From Gordonia sp. ABSL11-1 (GTDB taxonomy: Bacteria > Actinomycetota > Actinomycetes > Mycobacteriales > Mycobacteriaceae): a stretch of DNA of 64,000 nucleotides. The stretch is taken from positions 1 to 64,000 of the forward strand of contig NZ_JASXSI010000019.1 in NCBI RefSeq assembly GCF_030315685.1, read 5' to 3'. Positions 47,795 to 57,860 of this stretch are shown here, piece after piece. Both the position numbers and the translations under genes were made by a program. The stretch's first letter is position 1. The number at the start of each line of letters is the position of its first letter. The notes beneath the pieces were generated by a model. The model searched no databases, was not told where the DNA came from, and worked only from the letters and a program-made list of their open reading frames with translations.

Positions 47795-48220
47795 TCAGCG
47801 GGAACGGCGGTCGTGTTCGTCGCGTCGGACGTCGTCCGAGGGCTCCGTCGTCGAGTCGACGATCCGCGTCTCGAGTGACGACCCGGGACCGCTGAGGGAG
47901 GATCGGCCGACCACGGAATGATCGGCGCCGTACTTGTACTGGGGAACCTCGCCGCGCTTGCGGGGCGGCCGGTCGTTGGCGATCAGGACCGCGATCCACG
48001 GGATCGGGATGGAGGCCGCGACGATCGCCAGAGCGAGCAGACCCGAGCCGGTCGAGCTGTAGACGATCCCGGCGATGACCAGGGCGGGCACGCGAAAAGC
48101 CATCAGCGTCAAGTACTTGCGCACACGCGTGCGATGCTGATCCTCCAGCGATTGCTGCGCGTGGGTGATCAGAAAGGCTTCGGGGTCGGTTCCGTGCCCC
48201 GTAGGTCCTTCTCTGCCCAT
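47795..48220 (-). CDS. DUF3099 membrane protein
   Basis: A 141-residue protein of the actinobacterial DUF3099 family (Rv2709-like). The N-terminus LITHAQQSLEDQHRTRVRKY precedes two hydrophobic segments (LMAFRVPALVIAGIVY and LLALAIVAASIPIPWIAVLI). The conserved PPRKRGEVPQYKYG motif and an acidic/Arg-rich tail follow. Function is unknown. ATG 48220 is preferred; the frame opens a little further upstream. It is 156 bp from sigB on the same strand. Confidence 0.8.
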   Translation of the reverse strand: MGREGPTGHGTDPEAFLITHAQQSLEDQHRTRVRKYLTLMAFRVPALVIAGIVYSSTGSGLLALAIVAASIPIPWIAVLIANDRPPRKRGEVPQYKYGADHSVVGRSSLSGPGSSLETRIVDSTTEPSDDVRRDEHDRRSR

Positions 48221-48352
48221 GTCTCCACCATCCCACTTCGATGTCACGGATGCACTCGCGCCCCCTGCACAGGGAACCGTCCGGGTGATGTCTCACAGAG
48301 GTCATTCGGAGCGGTCCACCTTTCGGCGTTGTGGTGACGCACAATGGTCGGT

Positions 48353-48622
48353 ATGGGAACTCAGACAATCGAGCGGCCGGACCTCGACGAGAAGACCGAC
48401 GTCGACGAACGGCCCGATGCCGACAGCACCGACCAGGGTGATGACGATCGCCCCAAGTTCTTCCACTACGTGAAGAAGGACAAGATCGCGGAGAGCGCGG
48501 TCATGGGTAATCACGTGGTGGCGTTGTGCGGGGAGACATTCCCCGTCACCCGGTCGGCCAAACCAGGTTCACCGGTCTGCCCGAAGTGCAAGAAGATCTA
48601 CGCGCGCATGCGCAAGGAGTGA
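48353..48622 (+). CDS. DUF3039 zinc-ribbon-like protein
   Basis: An 89-residue protein of the DUF3039 family (Rv2708c-like). A disordered acidic N-terminus (1-33) is followed by FFHYVKKDKIAESAVMGNHV. Three cysteines follow, CGETFPV and CPKCKK, suggesting metal binding together with a histidine. Function is unknown. CACAAT seven bases before the ATG may be a -10 for leaderless transcription. It is convergent with the YihY gene. Confidence 0.8.
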   Translation: MGTQTIERPDLDEKTDVDERPDADSTDQGDDDRPKFFHYVKKDKIAESAVMGNHVVALCGETFPVTRSAKPGSPVCPKCKKIYARMRKE

Positions 48623-48625
48623 CTC

Positions 48626-50203
48626 TCAGGGGTCCGGGTGGTCGCGGTGCTTCGTCGGCCGCCCGGACTCGGCGTCCGTCCGGCCCCGGCGTATCGGCCC
48701 GGTCGCGAGCCGATCGGGCAGTGTCTTGAGTTGTCCGGTGAAATCCGAGGTCTGCGAGGACACCCAGTCGCGCACCTGGGTCGTCGGCGACGGTTTGGCA
48801 GGCCAGAGGGACTGCACGGCGGCATTGAACTCGGCGCCGACGACGATCGCGAAGCCGAGGAAGAACGTGAACAGCAGGAACGCGATCGGTGTGGCGAGCG
48901 CACCGTAGGTGTAGCCCGCGCGGGTGATCGCGGTCAGGTACATGCGCAGGATGTAGCTGGCGACCCAGAAGAACACCCCGGCGACGATCGCGCCGCCGAC
49001 GAGACGGTGCCACGGCAGTGGATTCGGCAGCGCCAGGTGATAGAGCGTCGTCAGCACGATCAGTAGCAGCGCCGCGACGAACGGGAAGTAGCCGTAGTCG
49101 ATCAGATTGGTGATGATCGGGTCCCACGAATCGGGCACGATCTCGTGCAGATAGTTGGGTCCCAGCGCCACCAGGGGCAGCACGAAGACCGACACCAGCA
49201 GGAACCCGATGTAGAGCAGCAACGCGAAGATCCTCTGCCACACCGGGTTTCGCACCTCATGCTGATCGTGCGCGCGCACGATGGAGGCGACGAAACACGA
49301 AACCGCCGATGATCCGGCCCACAGGGAGATGAGGAAGCCCGCCGAGATGACCCCGACACGTCCACGTCCGAGCACGTTGTCGACGGTCGGCGTGATCAGG
49401 TCGGTGACGACGCTCTCCGAGAAGGTGCGGCTGGCGAACGAGATGATCCGGTCGTAGATGACGTCGACGGTGTCCGGACCGAACCACCCGGACACGTAGC
49501 CCACGCTGCCGAGGAGTCCGAGGATCAGCGGCGGCAACGACAGCGCCTGCCAGAACGCGGCCTGGGCCGCCCAACCGACGATGCCGTCGTCCCAGGCCTT
49601 CTTCGTCGTCCGCCAGACCAGCACATGCAGGTTCGGGAGAACGGGCGGGCCCGGTTCGTGGGGGACGTCGATCGGGTTGTCGTGGCCGGGGTCCGACGGC
49701 GGACTGTGATCGTGGTCGGTGGTGGCGGTGTGGTCGTCTGGTCCATTCGTCGCGGCAGACGCGGCTCGTGGATCGGTCGGGGCCGGTACGCGGGTGGACC
49801 GGGCGCGCGGCGCGGCGTTCTGTTGGGGCGGGCGCGCCGGCAGCGGTGTCGTCGGCGTCCCGGGATCGATCAGCGGGATCGTCGGTGAGGTCGCCGGGCG
49901 TGAGGACTCGTCTCGGCGGGCACGCCGGTAGCGACCATCGGCCGACGACGTGCCGTCCTCGGTGATCGGTGCTGGGTTCCGCTCACGACTGCTGATGGCT
50001 CGATCATCCCTGATCGAGGAAACAAACGGGTGACCGGTCCGGGTGCGGTGCGTCGCCGTGACGAACCCGACCGTCGACCGGTTGGGTCCGTCGGCCCACG
50101 TCGCGCGACGGACTGCGCGTCGGGCGCGCTGTCGTCGGCGGCCCCCGGTAGCATGGCGGGCGTCCCCTCGTGTGGTGATCGCATGCCCGAGGGGACGTTT
50201 CAT
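48626..50203 (-). CDS. YihY/UPF0761-family membrane protein
   Basis: The YihY/BrkB core lies at about residues 200-490 (Rv2707-like), with WAAQAAFWQALSLPPLILGL and six hydrophobic segments, for example IFALLLYIGFLLVSVFVLPL and PIAFLLFTFFLGFAIVVGAE. Members are sometimes misnamed ribonuclease BN. The first 190 residues are Pro/Arg/Thr/Asp-rich and their extent is doubtful. ATG 50203 is the only good in-frame start upstream of a GTG near 49627. It overlaps a stable hairpin and lies 54 bp from the divergent helicase. A real start inside the low-complexity region is possible. Confidence 0.7.
   Translation of the reverse strand: MKRPLGHAITTRGDARHATGGRRRQRARRAVRRATWADGPNRSTVGFVTATHRTRTGHPFVSSIRDDRAISSRERNPAPITEDGTSSADGRYRRARRDESSRPATSPTIPLIDPGTPTTPLPARPPQQNAAPRARSTRVPAPTDPRAASAATNGPDDHTATTDHDHSPPSDPGHDNPIDVPHEPGPPVLPNLHVLVWRTTKKAWDDGIVGWAAQAAFWQALSLPPLILGLLGSVGYVSGWFGPDTVDVIYDRIISFASRTFSESVVTDLITPTVDNVLGRGRVGVISAGFLISLWAGSSAVSCFVASIVRAHDQHEVRNPVWQRIFALLLYIGFLLVSVFVLPLVALGPNYLHEIVPDSWDPIITNLIDYGYFPFVAALLLIVLTTLYHLALPNPLPWHRLVGGAIVAGVFFWVASYILRMYLTAITRAGYTYGALATPIAFLLFTFFLGFAIVVGAEFNAAVQSLWPAKPSPTTQVRDWVSSQTSDFTGQLKTLPDRLATGPIRRGRTDAESGRPTKHRDHPDP
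50149..50154 (+). promoter_or_regulatory. -10 element before the 50258 helicase
   Basis: TAGCAT would start transcription near 50161, exactly at the 5-prime arm of the hairpin 50161-50197. The helicase mRNA would then carry a leader of about 97 nt beginning with that hairpin. Confidence 0.4.
50161..50197 (+). terminator. 10-bp hairpin in the helicase leader
   Basis: CGTCCCCTCG (50161-50170) pairs perfectly with CGAGGGGACG (50188-50197), followed by TTT. It may be an mRNA-stabilising 5-prime stem, an attenuator, or a terminator of incoming transcription. Confidence 0.5.
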
Positions 50204-50257
50204 GCGCCGGAGCGTGCCGCCCGGAGTGATCGAACTGGTGTCAGGAGCAGTGCAGGA

Positions 50258-51991
50258 GTGACCTCAGCAGCCGACGACCCGACCATCGCCGACGTCGCCG
50301 CCCCGGCGGGCCCGCCACTGCGAGCCTGGCAGCGACGTGCCCTCACGAAGTATCTGACCCGACGGCCGGCCGACTTCCTCGCTGTCGCGACGCCGGGCGC
50401 CGGCAAGACCACCTTCGGCCTGCGGGTCGCCAGCGAGTTGCTGGCCGACCGGACGGTGGACCAGGTCGCCGTCGTCACGCCGACGGAACATCTCAAACAC
50501 CAGTGGGCCGAGGCCGCCGCCCGTGTCGGCATCGCACTGGACTCGCGGTTCAGCAACTCCACCGGCCAGACGAGCGCCGATTACCACGGGGTGGCCCTCA
50601 CCTATGCACAGGTCGCAGCACATCCCACCCGCCACCGGGTGCGCACCGAGAATCGGCGGACCCTGGTCATCCTGGACGAGATCCACCACGGTGGAGACGC
50701 GAAGTCGTGGGGCGAGGCCATCCGCGAGGCCTTCTCCGACGCGACGCGGCGGTTGGCGTTGACGGGTACCCCCTTCCGTTCCGACGATTCGCCGATCCCG
50801 TTCGTCACATACGAGCCCGAGGGTGGGGGAGTCCTGCGCTCGAAGGCCGACCACACCTACGGGTACGCCGATGCGCTCGCCGACGGCGTCGTCCGCCCTG
50901 TGGTGTTCCTCGCCTACAGCGGGCAGGCGAGCTGGCGGACGAGCGCGGGTGAGGAGTTCACCGCGCGGCTCGGGGAGCCGTTGTCGGCCGAGCACACCGC
51001 ACGCGCGTGGCGTACGGCGCTCGACCCGCACGGCGACTGGATACCGTCGGTTCTCGAGGCAGCGCACACGCGCCTGAAGCAGCTGAGGGCTGCCGGGGTC
51101 CCGGACGCCGGCGGCCTCGTGATCGCCACCGATCAGACGGTGGCCCGTGACTACGCCGAGCTGCTCACCGCGATCAGCGGCCGGAAACCGACCCTCGTGC
51201 TGTCCGACGACCCGAAGTCGTCGTCGCGGATCGCGGAGTTCGCCGCATCCGACGACGAGTGGATGGTCGCGGTCCGCATGGTGTCCGAGGGCGTCGACGT
51301 CCCGCGACTCGCCGTCGGCGTCTACGCGACGAGTTCGTCGACCCCGCTGTTCTTCGCCCAGGCGATCGGCCGGTTCGTGCGGTCACGCCGGCCCGGGGAG
51401 ACCGCGAGCGTGTTCCTGCCGTCGGTCCCGGTGCTGCTGAATCTGGCGAGTCAGATGGAGGCCGAGCGTGACCACGTGCTCGGCAAGCCGCACCGGGAGA
51501 GCGACGGCCTCGATGACGCGCTGCTCATCGACGCCAACAAGCAGAAGGACGAGCCGGGCGAGGAGGAGAAGGCGTTCCAGTCACTGCACGCCGACGCCGA
51601 ACTCGACCAGCTGATCTTCGACGGCGCCTCCTATGGCACCGCCACCTTTTCCGGGAGTGAGGAGGAGTCGGAGTACCTGGGTCTGCCGGGTCTGCTCGAT
51701 GCGAATCAGGTCCGCGAACTCCTCCGCAGGCGGCAGGCCGAACAGGTGGCGGAGCGGTCGGCGGCGGTGACCCCGGCGGTGCCCGCTGAGCCGGCGCGTC
51801 CGGCCGGTGAGAACCTGCACGCGCTCCGCAAGGAACTCAACACCCTGGTCGCCATGCATCATCACCGGACCGGGAAGCCGCACGGGATGGTGCACAACGA
51901 ATTGCGTACCCGGTTGGGTGGGCCGCCGACCGCGATGGCGACCGCCGATCAGCTGCGCGAGCGGATCGCCGCGCTGCGCGAGTGGCGCTGA
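50258..51991 (+). CDS. DEAD/DEAH superfamily 2 helicase
   Basis: A 577-residue SF2 helicase of the ResIII/SSL2-like type. Walker A is ATPGAGKTT at 44-52. The DEAH variant is ILDEIHHGGDAKSW, motif III is ALTGTPFRSD, and motif VI is QAIGRFVRSRRPGE. The C-terminal 100 residues are charged and end in a helical ELRTRLGGPPTAMATADQL segment. The partner and substrate are unknown. GTG 50258 follows CAGGAG. It is divergent from the YihY gene. Confidence 0.85.
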   Translation: MTSAADDPTIADVAAPAGPPLRAWQRRALTKYLTRRPADFLAVATPGAGKTTFGLRVASELLADRTVDQVAVVTPTEHLKHQWAEAAARVGIALDSRFSNSTGQTSADYHGVALTYAQVAAHPTRHRVRTENRRTLVILDEIHHGGDAKSWGEAIREAFSDATRRLALTGTPFRSDDSPIPFVTYEPEGGGVLRSKADHTYGYADALADGVVRPVVFLAYSGQASWRTSAGEEFTARLGEPLSAEHTARAWRTALDPHGDWIPSVLEAAHTRLKQLRAAGVPDAGGLVIATDQTVARDYAELLTAISGRKPTLVLSDDPKSSSRIAEFAASDDEWMVAVRMVSEGVDVPRLAVGVYATSSSTPLFFAQAIGRFVRSRRPGETASVFLPSVPVLLNLASQMEAERDHVLGKPHRESDGLDDALLIDANKQKDEPGEEEKAFQSLHADAELDQLIFDGASYGTATFSGSEEESEYLGLPGLLDANQVRELLRRRQAEQVAERSAAVTPAVPAEPARPAGENLHALRKELNTLVAMHHHRTGKPHGMVHNELRTRLGGPPTAMATADQLRERIAALREWR

Positions 51992-52002
51992 ACGGGTCAG
52001 CG

Positions 52003-52137
52003 GAAGCGACGACGGCGGAAGCGACGACGGCAGAAGCGACGACGGCAGAAGCGACGACGGCAGAAGCGACGACGGCAGAAGCGACGACGGCAGAAGCGAC
52101 GACGGCAGAAGCGACGACGGCAGAAGCGACGACGGCA
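52003..52137. repeat. Nine-copy 15-bp tandem repeat
   Basis: GAAGCGACGACGGCA repeats nine times head to tail with one G/A difference at the end of the first copy. It starts 12 bp after the helicase stop and its last bases form the first bases of the following terminator stem. It encodes EATTA repeats in one plus frame, but no start, ribosome site or homology supports a gene. Copy number is likely variable between strains. Confidence 0.95.
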
Positions 52138-52172
52138 GAAGGCCCGACCAGGATGTCCGGTCGGGCCTTCTG
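52136..52172. terminator. Terminator between helicase and DUF7455 genes
   Basis: CAGAAGGCCCGACC (52136-52149) pairs perfectly with GGTCGGGCCTTCTG (52159-52172), loop of 9. The 14-bp stem, between convergent genes, should work in both directions. Confidence 0.85.
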
Positions 52173-52195
52173 CCAGTCGTTGTCGGCGGTGGTGA

Positions 52196-52402
52196 TCAGA
52201 CCAGCTCGCCCTCGGATTCCACGACGGTGGCCGAGAGCTCCACGAGCTTGGTCTCATGCTCGTTGAAGTGGTGACGGCAGAAGAGAAGTTCTCCGCCGGC
52301 AGGCAGCACGGCCCGCACCTTTGCGGCAGCGCCGCAGCGGTCGCAGCGGTCGGCAGCGGTCAGCGGCATGTAGATCGGGGGTGTGGTGGCGGTGTCTGAC
52401 AT
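52196..52402 (-). CDS. DUF7455 small zinc-binding-like protein
   Basis: A 68-residue protein with CDRCGAAAKVRAVLPAGGEL, then FCRHHFNEHE: a CxxC, one more Cys and clustered His residues, likely binding a metal. It ends in an acidic tail. Such proteins are common next to sigA in actinobacteria and have no assigned function. Preceded by a 248-bp gap up to the TauE gene without visible features. Confidence 0.8.
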   Translation of the reverse strand: MSDTATTPPIYMPLTAADRCDRCGAAAKVRAVLPAGGELLFCRHHFNEHETKLVELSATVVESEGELV

Positions 52403-52650
52403 GATTCCTCCGTCCCGGTCCGGCGGTCCCGTGCGGTGCCGGTCGCCATTCCCTTCGTGAGCCGACGCATCGGTCTGTGCGTCACCCTCACCCTTTCAGA
52501 CGTTTGGGGGTTTCGTATTGTTCCGCGGGTCACCCGGGTGTGTCGTCACTCACCCGTAACAACGGCTCTCCTGACGGCAACATCGGCTCACCGAAGTGTT
52601 GCGCGTAGTGCGACGCAGATCTCACCTCGGCTCACGACGACGTTGCGAGA

Positions 52651-53610
52651 TCAGCTCGCCGCGACGGCGTCGCCCTCGTCCGAGCGTGCCCCGACCTGCT
52701 CCTGCTCCTCGCGTACCCGGGAGACGGCGTCGGAGGACTCGTTCTCACGGTCGCCGAAGTACTGCTGCAGCGAGTAGGCGAAGGCTGCGGCCCACGCGAC
52801 GATGATGATTCCGTAGATGACGGTCTGCGCCGTCTGCGGGACGTCCACGAGATCGCTGCGGAACAGGCTGCGGGTGTTGGTGAAGATGATCAGGCCGCCG
52901 ACCGACGATCCCAGGAGTCGCGGCGGGATGTGGCGGACCAGCCATGCGGCGATCGGCGCGGCGATAACACCACCGACGAGGATGGCAGCCACCCATGCGA
53001 AGTTAATCCCCTGCGAGCCGAGGCTGAACAGGAAGCCGAGGCTCGCGGCGACGGCGATGATGAACTCACTGGTGTCGATCGACCCGATGACCTTGCGGGG
53101 TTCGAGGCGGCCGCTGGCGAGGATGGCAGGTGTGCCCACCGGACCCCAGCCACCGCCGCCGGTGGCGTCGACGAACCCGGCGACGAAGCCGAGCGGCCCG
53201 AGGAAGCGCTTGCGCAACGGCTTGCCGAGGTTGTGGCGCGGGATGCCCTGGAAGGTGAAGCGGAGAAGGATGTAGAGCCCGAGGAGCAGCAGGATGATCG
53301 CCATGATCGGCGCCGCGGCCTCGGTCGACAGGTTGGACAGGATCGTCGCGCCGAGGAATGCGCCGATGGCGCCCGGAAGGGCGATCCGGCGAACGACCTT
53401 CCAATCGACGTTGCCGAACCGCCAGTGGGAGACGCCGGACACGAGTGTGGTGCCGATCTCCGCGAGGTGCACGGTCGCCGACGCCGCGGCCGGGTTGGTG
53501 CCGATTGCCAACAACAGGGTCGTGGTGGTGACGCCGTAGGCCATACCGAGGCTGCCGTCCACGAGCTGCGCGGCGAAACCGACGATGGCGATCAGGACAA
53601 TGGTTCTCAT
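52651..53610 (-). CDS. TauE/SafE-family sulfite or sulfur-anion exporter
   Basis: A 319-residue membrane protein of the TauE/SafE family with about eight hydrophobic segments. Family marks are LVDGSLGMAYGVTTTTLLLA near the start, TVHLAEIGTTLVSGVSHWRF, then GFVAGFVDATGGGGWGPVGT. A basic tail follows residue 290. It is thought to export sulfite or related sulfur compounds; the exact substrate is inferred. A putative cysteine-containing leader peptide lies 64 bp upstream on the same strand. Confidence 0.85.
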   Translation of the reverse strand: MRTIVLIAIVGFAAQLVDGSLGMAYGVTTTTLLLAIGTNPAAASATVHLAEIGTTLVSGVSHWRFGNVDWKVVRRIALPGAIGAFLGATILSNLSTEAAAPIMAIILLLLGLYILLRFTFQGIPRHNLGKPLRKRFLGPLGFVAGFVDATGGGGWGPVGTPAILASGRLEPRKVIGSIDTSEFIIAVAASLGFLFSLGSQGINFAWVAAILVGGVIAAPIAAWLVRHIPPRLLGSSVGGLIIFTNTRSLFRSDLVDVPQTAQTVIYGIIIVAWAAAFAYSLQQYFGDRENESSDAVSRVREEQEQVGARSDEGDAVAAS

Positions 53611-53674
53611 GGTGAGTCGGTGACTTTCGGAGGAAGGGACGAGATGACGGACCGCGAGGCGCGTCGCAGGGGGA

Positions 53675-53755
53675 TCAGGCGATCACGCCGCGACGCACCT
53701 GACACAGCATCGACGCCACCCGGAGGAGGTCGACGGTCGGTCGGGTCACCAGCAT
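53675..53755 (-). CDS. Putative leader peptide upstream of TauE/SafE gene
   Basis: A 26-residue ORF MLVTRPTVDLLRVASMLCQV, then RRGVIA, on the minus strand. It matches the recurring actinobacterial leader-peptide pattern R..VDL.R..S..C that precedes sulfur-metabolism and sulfonate-transport genes. The ATG is leaderless: TACGAT (53768-53763 on the minus strand) is seven bases upstream. GTG 53749 is an alternative start. It ends 64 bp before the TauE start. The likely role is cysteine-responsive attenuation (inference). Confidence 0.6.
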   Translation of the reverse strand: MLVTRPTVDLLRVASMLCQVRRGVIA

Positions 53756-53848
53756 GCGCAGAATCGTAGGTGGTCGCCGCCGGAAATCCGGCATTCGGGA
53801 CCGCGAGGGAATCGGTGCGAGCACAACCCTTGACGGGAGGACTGTCGG

Positions 53849-54256
53849 ATGGCAGGACGTGATGGGATGGCCTTCGGCGACGACTCCGACACGGAACCGG
53901 ACGTGCCCTCGGACGCGATCCTCCTGCACCTGTGCACCGTGACCGAGTGGGACGCCGCCCGAGAATCGGGACGACGGGAACCCGACTCCTTCGCCGACGA
54001 CGGATTCATCCACCTGTCGGCTCCAAGACAAGTGCACCTCCCGGCCAATCGACTGTTCGCCGGCCGAACGGATCTCGTGCTGCTCGTCATCGATCCCCAC
54101 CGGCTGAGCGCACCGGTGGTCTGGGAGTCGGGGGTGCCGAGCGATCCCGACGGCATGCGCTTTCCCCACCTGTACGGGACGCTGCCGGTCGACGCTGTCG
54201 TCGATGTCCGCCTCTACCCTCCGGGCCCCGACGGCACGTTCGTGCCCATCGCCTGA
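53849..54256 (+). CDS. DUF952 protein
   Basis: A 135-residue DUF952 protein. Landmarks are LLHLCTVTEWDAARESG, then FADDGFIHLSAPRQVHLPAN, LLVIDPHRLSAPVVWE and FPHLYGTLPVDAVVDV. The fold is related to ADP-ribosyltransferase-like proteins; no activity is known. ATG 53849 has GGGAGG upstream; an in-frame ATG at 53867 is also possible. It is convergent with sigA, with a hairpin between. Confidence 0.83.
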   Translation: MAGRDGMAFGDDSDTEPDVPSDAILLHLCTVTEWDAARESGRREPDSFADDGFIHLSAPRQVHLPANRLFAGRTDLVLLVIDPHRLSAPVVWESGVPSDPDGMRFPHLYGTLPVDAVVDVRLYPPGPDGTFVPIA

Positions 54257-54311
54257 CCTCGAGGTCCGTCGACGGATGACCGGCCGGAATCAGCCTGCGC
54301 CGCGAGACGGG

Positions 54312-54345
54312 CGAGGGGACCATCGCTCGTGCGATGATCCCCTCG
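54312..54345. terminator. Terminator between DUF952 and sigA
   Basis: CGAGGGGA with CATCGC pairs with GCGATG and TCCCCTCG: 14 pairs with one internal mismatch and a TCGT loop. Located between convergent genes. Confidence 0.8.
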
Positions 54346-54363
54346 TGGGTCGTCTGTCCCCGG

Positions 54364-55791
<1,428 letters not shown>

Positions 55792-55982
55792 GTACAACCT
55801 TTCGGAACTGACTATCGTGAATCACTCACGGCGGCATGCGCCGACGCGGAGCAGGGCTTGAATTCTCGGTCCGTGATGACCGGTGTGGACCATTGTAACG
55901 ACATCGCATCTCGTGATGTGGCAAAGCCCAGGTCAGTGGGCTGTCGCACCGTGGAGACGACGTACTCGACGGCCGTCGGTGA

Positions 55983-56777
55983 TCACGTGCGGAGGCCGGC
56001 GTCCACGGCCATCGCGGCGCCGACGATACCCGCCGTGTTGAGCAGGGTCGCCGGGACCACCGGTGTCGTGTTCGTCAGATACGGAATCCACTTGTCCGAC
56101 TTCCTGCTGATCCCGCCGCCGACGATGAACAACGTCGGCCACAGGAGTGCCTCGTAGACCTCGAGGACATCCGACAGCTTGCCGGCCCATTTCTCGTACG
56201 ACCAGCCCTTGTCCTCCTTCACTTTCGACGACGCGCGGTGCTCGGCTTCCTTGCCGTCGATGACCAGGTGCCCGAGTTCCGTGTTGGGTACGAGGGTGCC
56301 GTTGATCAGCAGTGCGGTACCGATGCCGGTGCCGAGGGTGAGCAGCATGATCACGCCGTCGACGCCGGCCCCGCCGCCGAACCGGTCCTCGGCCATACCC
56401 GCTGCGTCGGCATCGTTGAGGACCGAGACCGCGCGGCCGCCGAGAGCGTTCCCGAACAGGTTGTAGACCTCGGTGCCGATCCAGCTCTTGTCGATGTTGG
56501 CGGCGGTCCGCATCGTGCCGTCGGTGACGACACCGGGGAGCGTGATCCCGACGGGTCCCGCCCAACCGAAGTGATCGACGACCTCGGCCACGCCCCCGGC
56601 GACCGAGTCGGGGGTCGCCGGCTGAGGGGTGAGGACCTTGAACCGCTCACCCACGAGCTGACCGGTCTGCAGGTCCACGATCCCGCCCTTGATCCCGGAA
56701 CCGCCGACATCCACGCCGAAGCCGAGTGTCCTGGCCGACGTGTCCGTGGCGGTGCTCGCTGTCTCGACGTCGGTCAT
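55983..56777 (-). CDS. ppgK: Polyphosphate glucokinase
   Basis: A 264-residue ROK-type kinase that phosphorylates glucose with polyphosphate or ATP. Motifs are FGVDVGGSGIKGG, then LPGVVTDGTMRTAANIDKSW, LNDADAAGMAE, LTLGTGIGTAL and LVPNTELGHL. The 15 N-terminal residues are variable. ATG 56777 has GAGAGGAC upstream; an in-frame start at 56804 is less likely. The gene lies beside sigA, as in mycobacteria. It supplies glucose-6-phosphate after non-PTS uptake. Confidence 0.94.
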   Translation of the reverse strand: MTDVETASTATDTSARTLGFGVDVGGSGIKGGIVDLQTGQLVGERFKVLTPQPATPDSVAGGVAEVVDHFGWAGPVGITLPGVVTDGTMRTAANIDKSWIGTEVYNLFGNALGGRAVSVLNDADAAGMAEDRFGGGAGVDGVIMLLTLGTGIGTALLINGTLVPNTELGHLVIDGKEAEHRASSKVKEDKGWSYEKWAGKLSDVLEVYEALLWPTLFIVGGGISRKSDKWIPYLTNTTPVVPATLLNTAGIVGAAMAVDAGLRT

Positions 56778-56944
56778 ATCGATGTCCTCTCTGGATGAAC
56801 CCACGGGAACTGCTGTGGTCTAAGGCTATCCAGCCCGCCGCTGCCATGCTGCCGTCGACACGAATCCGACACCTCGATGACGCCGGGAGATCGCCCACCG
56901 GTCCCGTGTGGGCGCGGCTTGCGCAGGTGTGTTGACATAGGTGC

Positions 56945-57829
56945 GTGACGGATGCCGCCGGTTTCGCCGAACTCGAACGTGTCGCGATCGATGTGGCGGA
57001 GCGTGCAGCCGACCACGTCCGGATGCGCCGGCCACAACTCTTCGGTACCGACCCGGGACATGATCCCCGGCCCGGCACCCGCGCCGACGGGCCGGCGCCG
57101 GTCGCGACGAAGTCGACGCCAACCGATCCGGTGACCCTCGCCGACACCGAGACCGAGCAATTGATCCGACGGGAGTTGCGCGAGCAACGACCGGACGACG
57201 AGGTCCTGGGGGAGGAGGCCGGTGGCACGGTCGAGGTTCCGTCGGGGGTGCGCTGGGTCGTCGACCCGATCGACGGCACGGTCAACTTCATGTACGGCAT
57301 CCCCGCCTACGCCGTCTCCGTCGCGGCACAGGTGGACGGACGATCGGTGGCAGGCGCGGTGGTCGATGTCGCCCGCGCGATCACGTACTCCGCATCGGCG
57401 GGCGGTGGTGCCCGGGTCGACACCGGCAACGGCCCCGCCGCATTGTCGTGCAATCCGATCGACCGGCTGGATCTCGCGCTCGTCGCCACCGGGTTCTCCT
57501 ACGGTGCGGGTCGTCGAAGCGCCCAGGGCGCCATCGTCGCGGATCTGCTGCCCCGGATTCGCGATCTGCGCCGGGTGGGCGCCGCTGCGTTGGACCTGTG
57601 CATGGTCGCCAGTGGTGCCGTCGACGCCCATTACGAGCACGGACTGAGTCCCTGGGATTGGGCCGCGGGCGCACTCATCGCCGCCGAGGCGGGGGCCGTT
57701 GTCCACACTCCGCCACCGCAATCGCGGTCATCGGACGGGCATGTGACCATCGCCGCCGCGCCGGGGATCGCCGAGGCGTTCGTGCGGCTGCTCGACGACG
57801 TCGGGGCCAGACGGGCGATGCCCGATTGA
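56945..57829 (+). CDS. suhB: Inositol monophosphatase family protein SuhB
   Basis: A 294-residue Mg-dependent phosphatase. Metal-binding motifs are EVLGEEAGG (Glu), WVVDPIDGTVNFMYGIP and the late SPWDWAAGALIAAEAGA. In mycobacteria the homologue makes inositol for phosphatidylinositol and mycothiol. The segment around residues 33-60 is a variable loop. The GTG start is close behind a weak TGACAT -10, so it may be leaderless. It is divergent from ppgK. Confidence 0.92.
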   Translation: MTDAAGFAELERVAIDVAERAADHVRMRRPQLFGTDPGHDPRPGTRADGPAPVATKSTPTDPVTLADTETEQLIRRELREQRPDDEVLGEEAGGTVEVPSGVRWVVDPIDGTVNFMYGIPAYAVSVAAQVDGRSVAGAVVDVARAITYSASAGGGARVDTGNGPAALSCNPIDRLDLALVATGFSYGAGRRSAQGAIVADLLPRIRDLRRVGAAALDLCMVASGAVDAHYEHGLSPWDWAAGALIAAEAGAVVHTPPPQSRSSDGHVTIAAAPGIAEAFVRLLDDVGARRAMPD

Positions 57830-57860
57830 GAGTGCGGCAACGGCGGGCGTTGGCGATCGT

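Noticed and set aside
52003..52137. Possible CRISPR array.
   Set aside because: Units are 15 bp, contiguous and have no spacers; no cas genes nearby.
51982..52266. Plus-strand ORF with EATTA repeats, and its minus-strand RRRFC counterpart.
   Set aside because: No ribosome site or homology. It runs through the terminator and into the antisense of the DUF7455 gene.
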